Shown here piece by piece: positions 24,340 through 25,527 of a DNA stretch of 25,527 nt. Every line of letters begins with the position of its first letter. Position 1 is the first letter of the stretch. Source of the DNA: Acidobacteriaceae bacterium (lineage in GTDB: Bacteria > Acidobacteriota > Terriglobia > Terriglobales > Acidobacteriaceae); the NCBI GenBank assembly GCA_003139975.1, contig PLHN01000207.1, positions 1-25,527 on the forward strand. The letters run 5' to 3'. A program made the position numbers and the translations under genes. The notes under the pieces were generated by a model, which saw only the letters and a program-made list of their open reading frames with translations, was not told the DNA's origin and did no database searches.

Positions 24340-25395
24340 TCAGCGCAACACTAGCGTCCAATCGAGGGGCGTTCCTTTTTCTATGTCGCGGGCGGCGCGC
24401 TGGCCCAGAACTTCTTTCAGGTGCCGGGGGTGCAAGCCATCGGAGGGGCGAACCGACCGCACGTTTTGCACCGTGAAGACCTCGCCTCTCCTGATATTTT
24501 CGGCAACGAAAAGCGAGCGCCGAAATTTGCGGCTGCCGGCTTCGCGCGCCGACGGTGCAAACTGAACGGATCCAAGAGCCTTTTCCGCCGTGCGCACCGC
24601 ATCGACCATCGCCTTAAATTCCTGCGGCTCGAGGGAGAATGCGCCGTCGGGACCGCCGTCCGCGCGACTCAAACAAAGATGCTTTTCGATGATGCACGCG
24701 CCCAGGGCAACGGCGGCCGCGGGCACCGCAATCCCCATCGTGTGATCGGAAAGTCCCGCAGGAGAATCGAAACGCCGGGCCAGTTCGGGAATGGTGCGCA
24801 GGTTGGCTTCCTCGGGCAGCGCCGGGTAAGCGCTCGTGCACTTCAGCAAGGCGATCTCGGTTGCGCCTGCCGCCCGCGCAGCTTCGACTGCTTCCGCAAT
24901 CTCGTCCTCGCTCGCCATGCCTGTCGACATGATCAAAGGTTTGCCCGTGCGGGCCATTTTCTGAATCAGCCCAATATCGACCAGTTCGCACGATGCCACT
25001 TTGTGCGCGGGCACATTCATCTGCTCGAGGAAATCCACCGCCGTCCCGTCGAACGCGCTGGAGAAACAATGCATGCCGAGTTGCTCCGCTAAATCTTTCA
25101 GCTTGGGCTGCCATTCCCAGGGCGTGAACGCTTCCTGATAGAGATCGTGGAGTGTGCGGCCATCCCAGAGCGTCCCGCCGCTGATGCGGAAGCACTCCTT
25201 GTCGCTGCGCAGCGTGATCGTGTCGGGTGTGTAGGTTTGCAGCTTGACGGCATCGGCACCGGCGTCTTTCGCGGCGTGAACGATGCGAACCGCCTGCTCG
25301 AAACTCTGATTATGATTCGCGGAGAGTTCGGCAACGACATAGACGGGCGCGCCGGGTCCAATCAAGCGCTTGTTGATCTGAAGGCTAGGCCCCAT
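24340..25395 (-). CDS. pseI: Pseudaminic acid synthase-type nonulosonic acid synthase
   Basis: The 351-residue protein is a NeuB-family synthase that condenses phosphoenolpyruvate with a 6-carbon amino sugar to give a 9-carbon nonulosonic acid. VVAELSANHNQSFEQA, DAVKLQTYTPDT, STGMAS, LLKCTSAYPA, LSDHTMGI and IEKHLCL mark the barrel; a C-terminal SAF (antifreeze-like) domain begins near SLFVAENIRRGE. GTLWDGRTLHDLYQEAFTPWEW is characteristic of PseI rather than of sialic or legionaminic acid synthases, so pseudaminic acid is the likely product. I chose the ATG at 25395, preceded by AAGGTGAG six bases upstream and overlapping the preceding stop by one base (TGATG), over a GTG one codon earlier. 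The other Pse enzymes are expected beyond the right edge. Confidence 0.9.
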   Translation of the reverse strand: MGPSLQINKRLIGPGAPVYVVAELSANHNQSFEQAVRIVHAAKDAGADAVKLQTYTPDTITLRSDKECFRISGGTLWDGRTLHDLYQEAFTPWEWQPKLKDLAEQLGMHCFSSAFDGTAVDFLEQMNVPAHKVASCELVDIGLIQKMARTGKPLIMSTGMASEDEIAEAVEAARAAGATEIALLKCTSAYPALPEEANLRTIPELARRFDSPAGLSDHTMGIAVPAAAVALGACIIEKHLCLSRADGGPDGAFSLEPQEFKAMVDAVRTAEKALGSVQFAPSAREAGSRKFRRSLFVAENIRRGEVFTVQNVRSVRPSDGLHPRHLKEVLGQRAARDIEKGTPLDWTLVLR

Positions 25396-25527
25396 CACGA
25401 ACTCACCTTTTCGTTGGGATGAGACACGGCTTCGCCGGGAAGAAACGGCGTGCAGCGGCCACTGCGGATAACAGCAAGCGCGTTTTCGCCCTCGTTGAAC
25501 AGCAGGTCAAGCACGCAGGCATAAGGC
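25395..25527 (-). CDS. C-terminal end of an unrecognised gene, cut by the right edge
   Basis: On the minus strand one frame is open from the right edge to a TGA at 25395-25397 that shares one base with the pseI ATG. The 43 visible residues include VLDLLFNEGENALAVIRSGR and end in PNEKVSS. Third codon positions are fairly GC-rich, as in the neighbours, and the one-base stop/start overlap supports a real gene. I cannot name the family from this tail; by position it may belong to the nucleotide-sugar or pseudaminic acid steps. Confidence 0.55.
   Translation of the reverse strand, partial: PYACVLDLLFNEGENALAVIRSGRCTPFLPGEAVSHPNEKVSS
25402..25409 (-). promoter_or_regulatory. pseI: Shine-Dalgarno of pseI
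   Basis: Minus-strand AAGGTGAG six bases before the ATG at 25395. It favours that ATG over the GTG immediately upstream and lies inside the end of the preceding gene. Confidence 0.6.

Noticed and set aside
1..25527. CRISPR arrays, tRNA or rRNA genes, riboswitches
   Set aside because: No regularly spaced direct repeats, cloverleaf-like sequences or rRNA-like conserved blocks were noticed; a tool search could still find something faint.

Overview
The window reads as one large surface-polysaccharide biosynthesis locus. Apart from the left edge, every gene I can support lies on the minus strand, from the right edge down to about position 950, mostly packed head to tail with short gaps or 4-base stop/start overlaps. 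The DNA is moderately GC-rich. The protein style (many GT4 glycosyltransferases, an AsnB-type amidotransferase, small SAM methyltransferases and the remains of a methyltransferase with an FWNAEPCG start) resembles soil Acidobacteriota. That placement is an impression from protein style: there is no rRNA or marker gene here to prove it.

Layout, in direction of transcription (right to left): the end of an unrecognised gene; a PseI/NeuB-type nonulosonic acid synthase; a 576-aa GT-B-like protein, probably a glycosyltransferase; a Wzx-type flippase; a tiny ribbon-helix-helix-like protein; a methyltransferase; a divergent deacetylase-fold protein translationally close to an alkaline-phosphatase/sulfatase-superfamily enzyme; a GT4; a second methyltransferase, a 65-codon possible ORF, a GT4, an O-antigen polymerase/ligase and a GT4, the last three joined by ATGA overlaps; then a metabolic block (HMGL-like aldolase with an unknown C-terminal region, AMP-forming acyl ligase, cyclase-family metal hydrolase, acyl carrier protein); a GT4 and a GNAT-like protein; a NodB-type deacetylase; a third methyltransferase; and AsnB. 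The plus strand carries a Sel1-repeat membrane protein cut by the left edge and the first ~46 codons of a broken methyltransferase abutting the end of asnB.

Together the genes suggest: a pseudaminic-like (nonulosonic) sugar is made, a repeat unit is assembled by several GT4 enzymes, flipped by the Wzx protein and polymerised or ligated by the Wzy/WaaL-like protein, then trimmed or decorated by methyl, acetyl, amide and possibly sulfate or phosphate chemistry. The aldolase-ligase-cyclase-ACP block is the most novel part: it looks like a self-contained route to a carboxylic or acyl group, perhaps attached to the glycan. Its substrate and product cannot be read from sequence. No tRNA, rRNA, CRISPR array, transposase or complete mobile element was seen.
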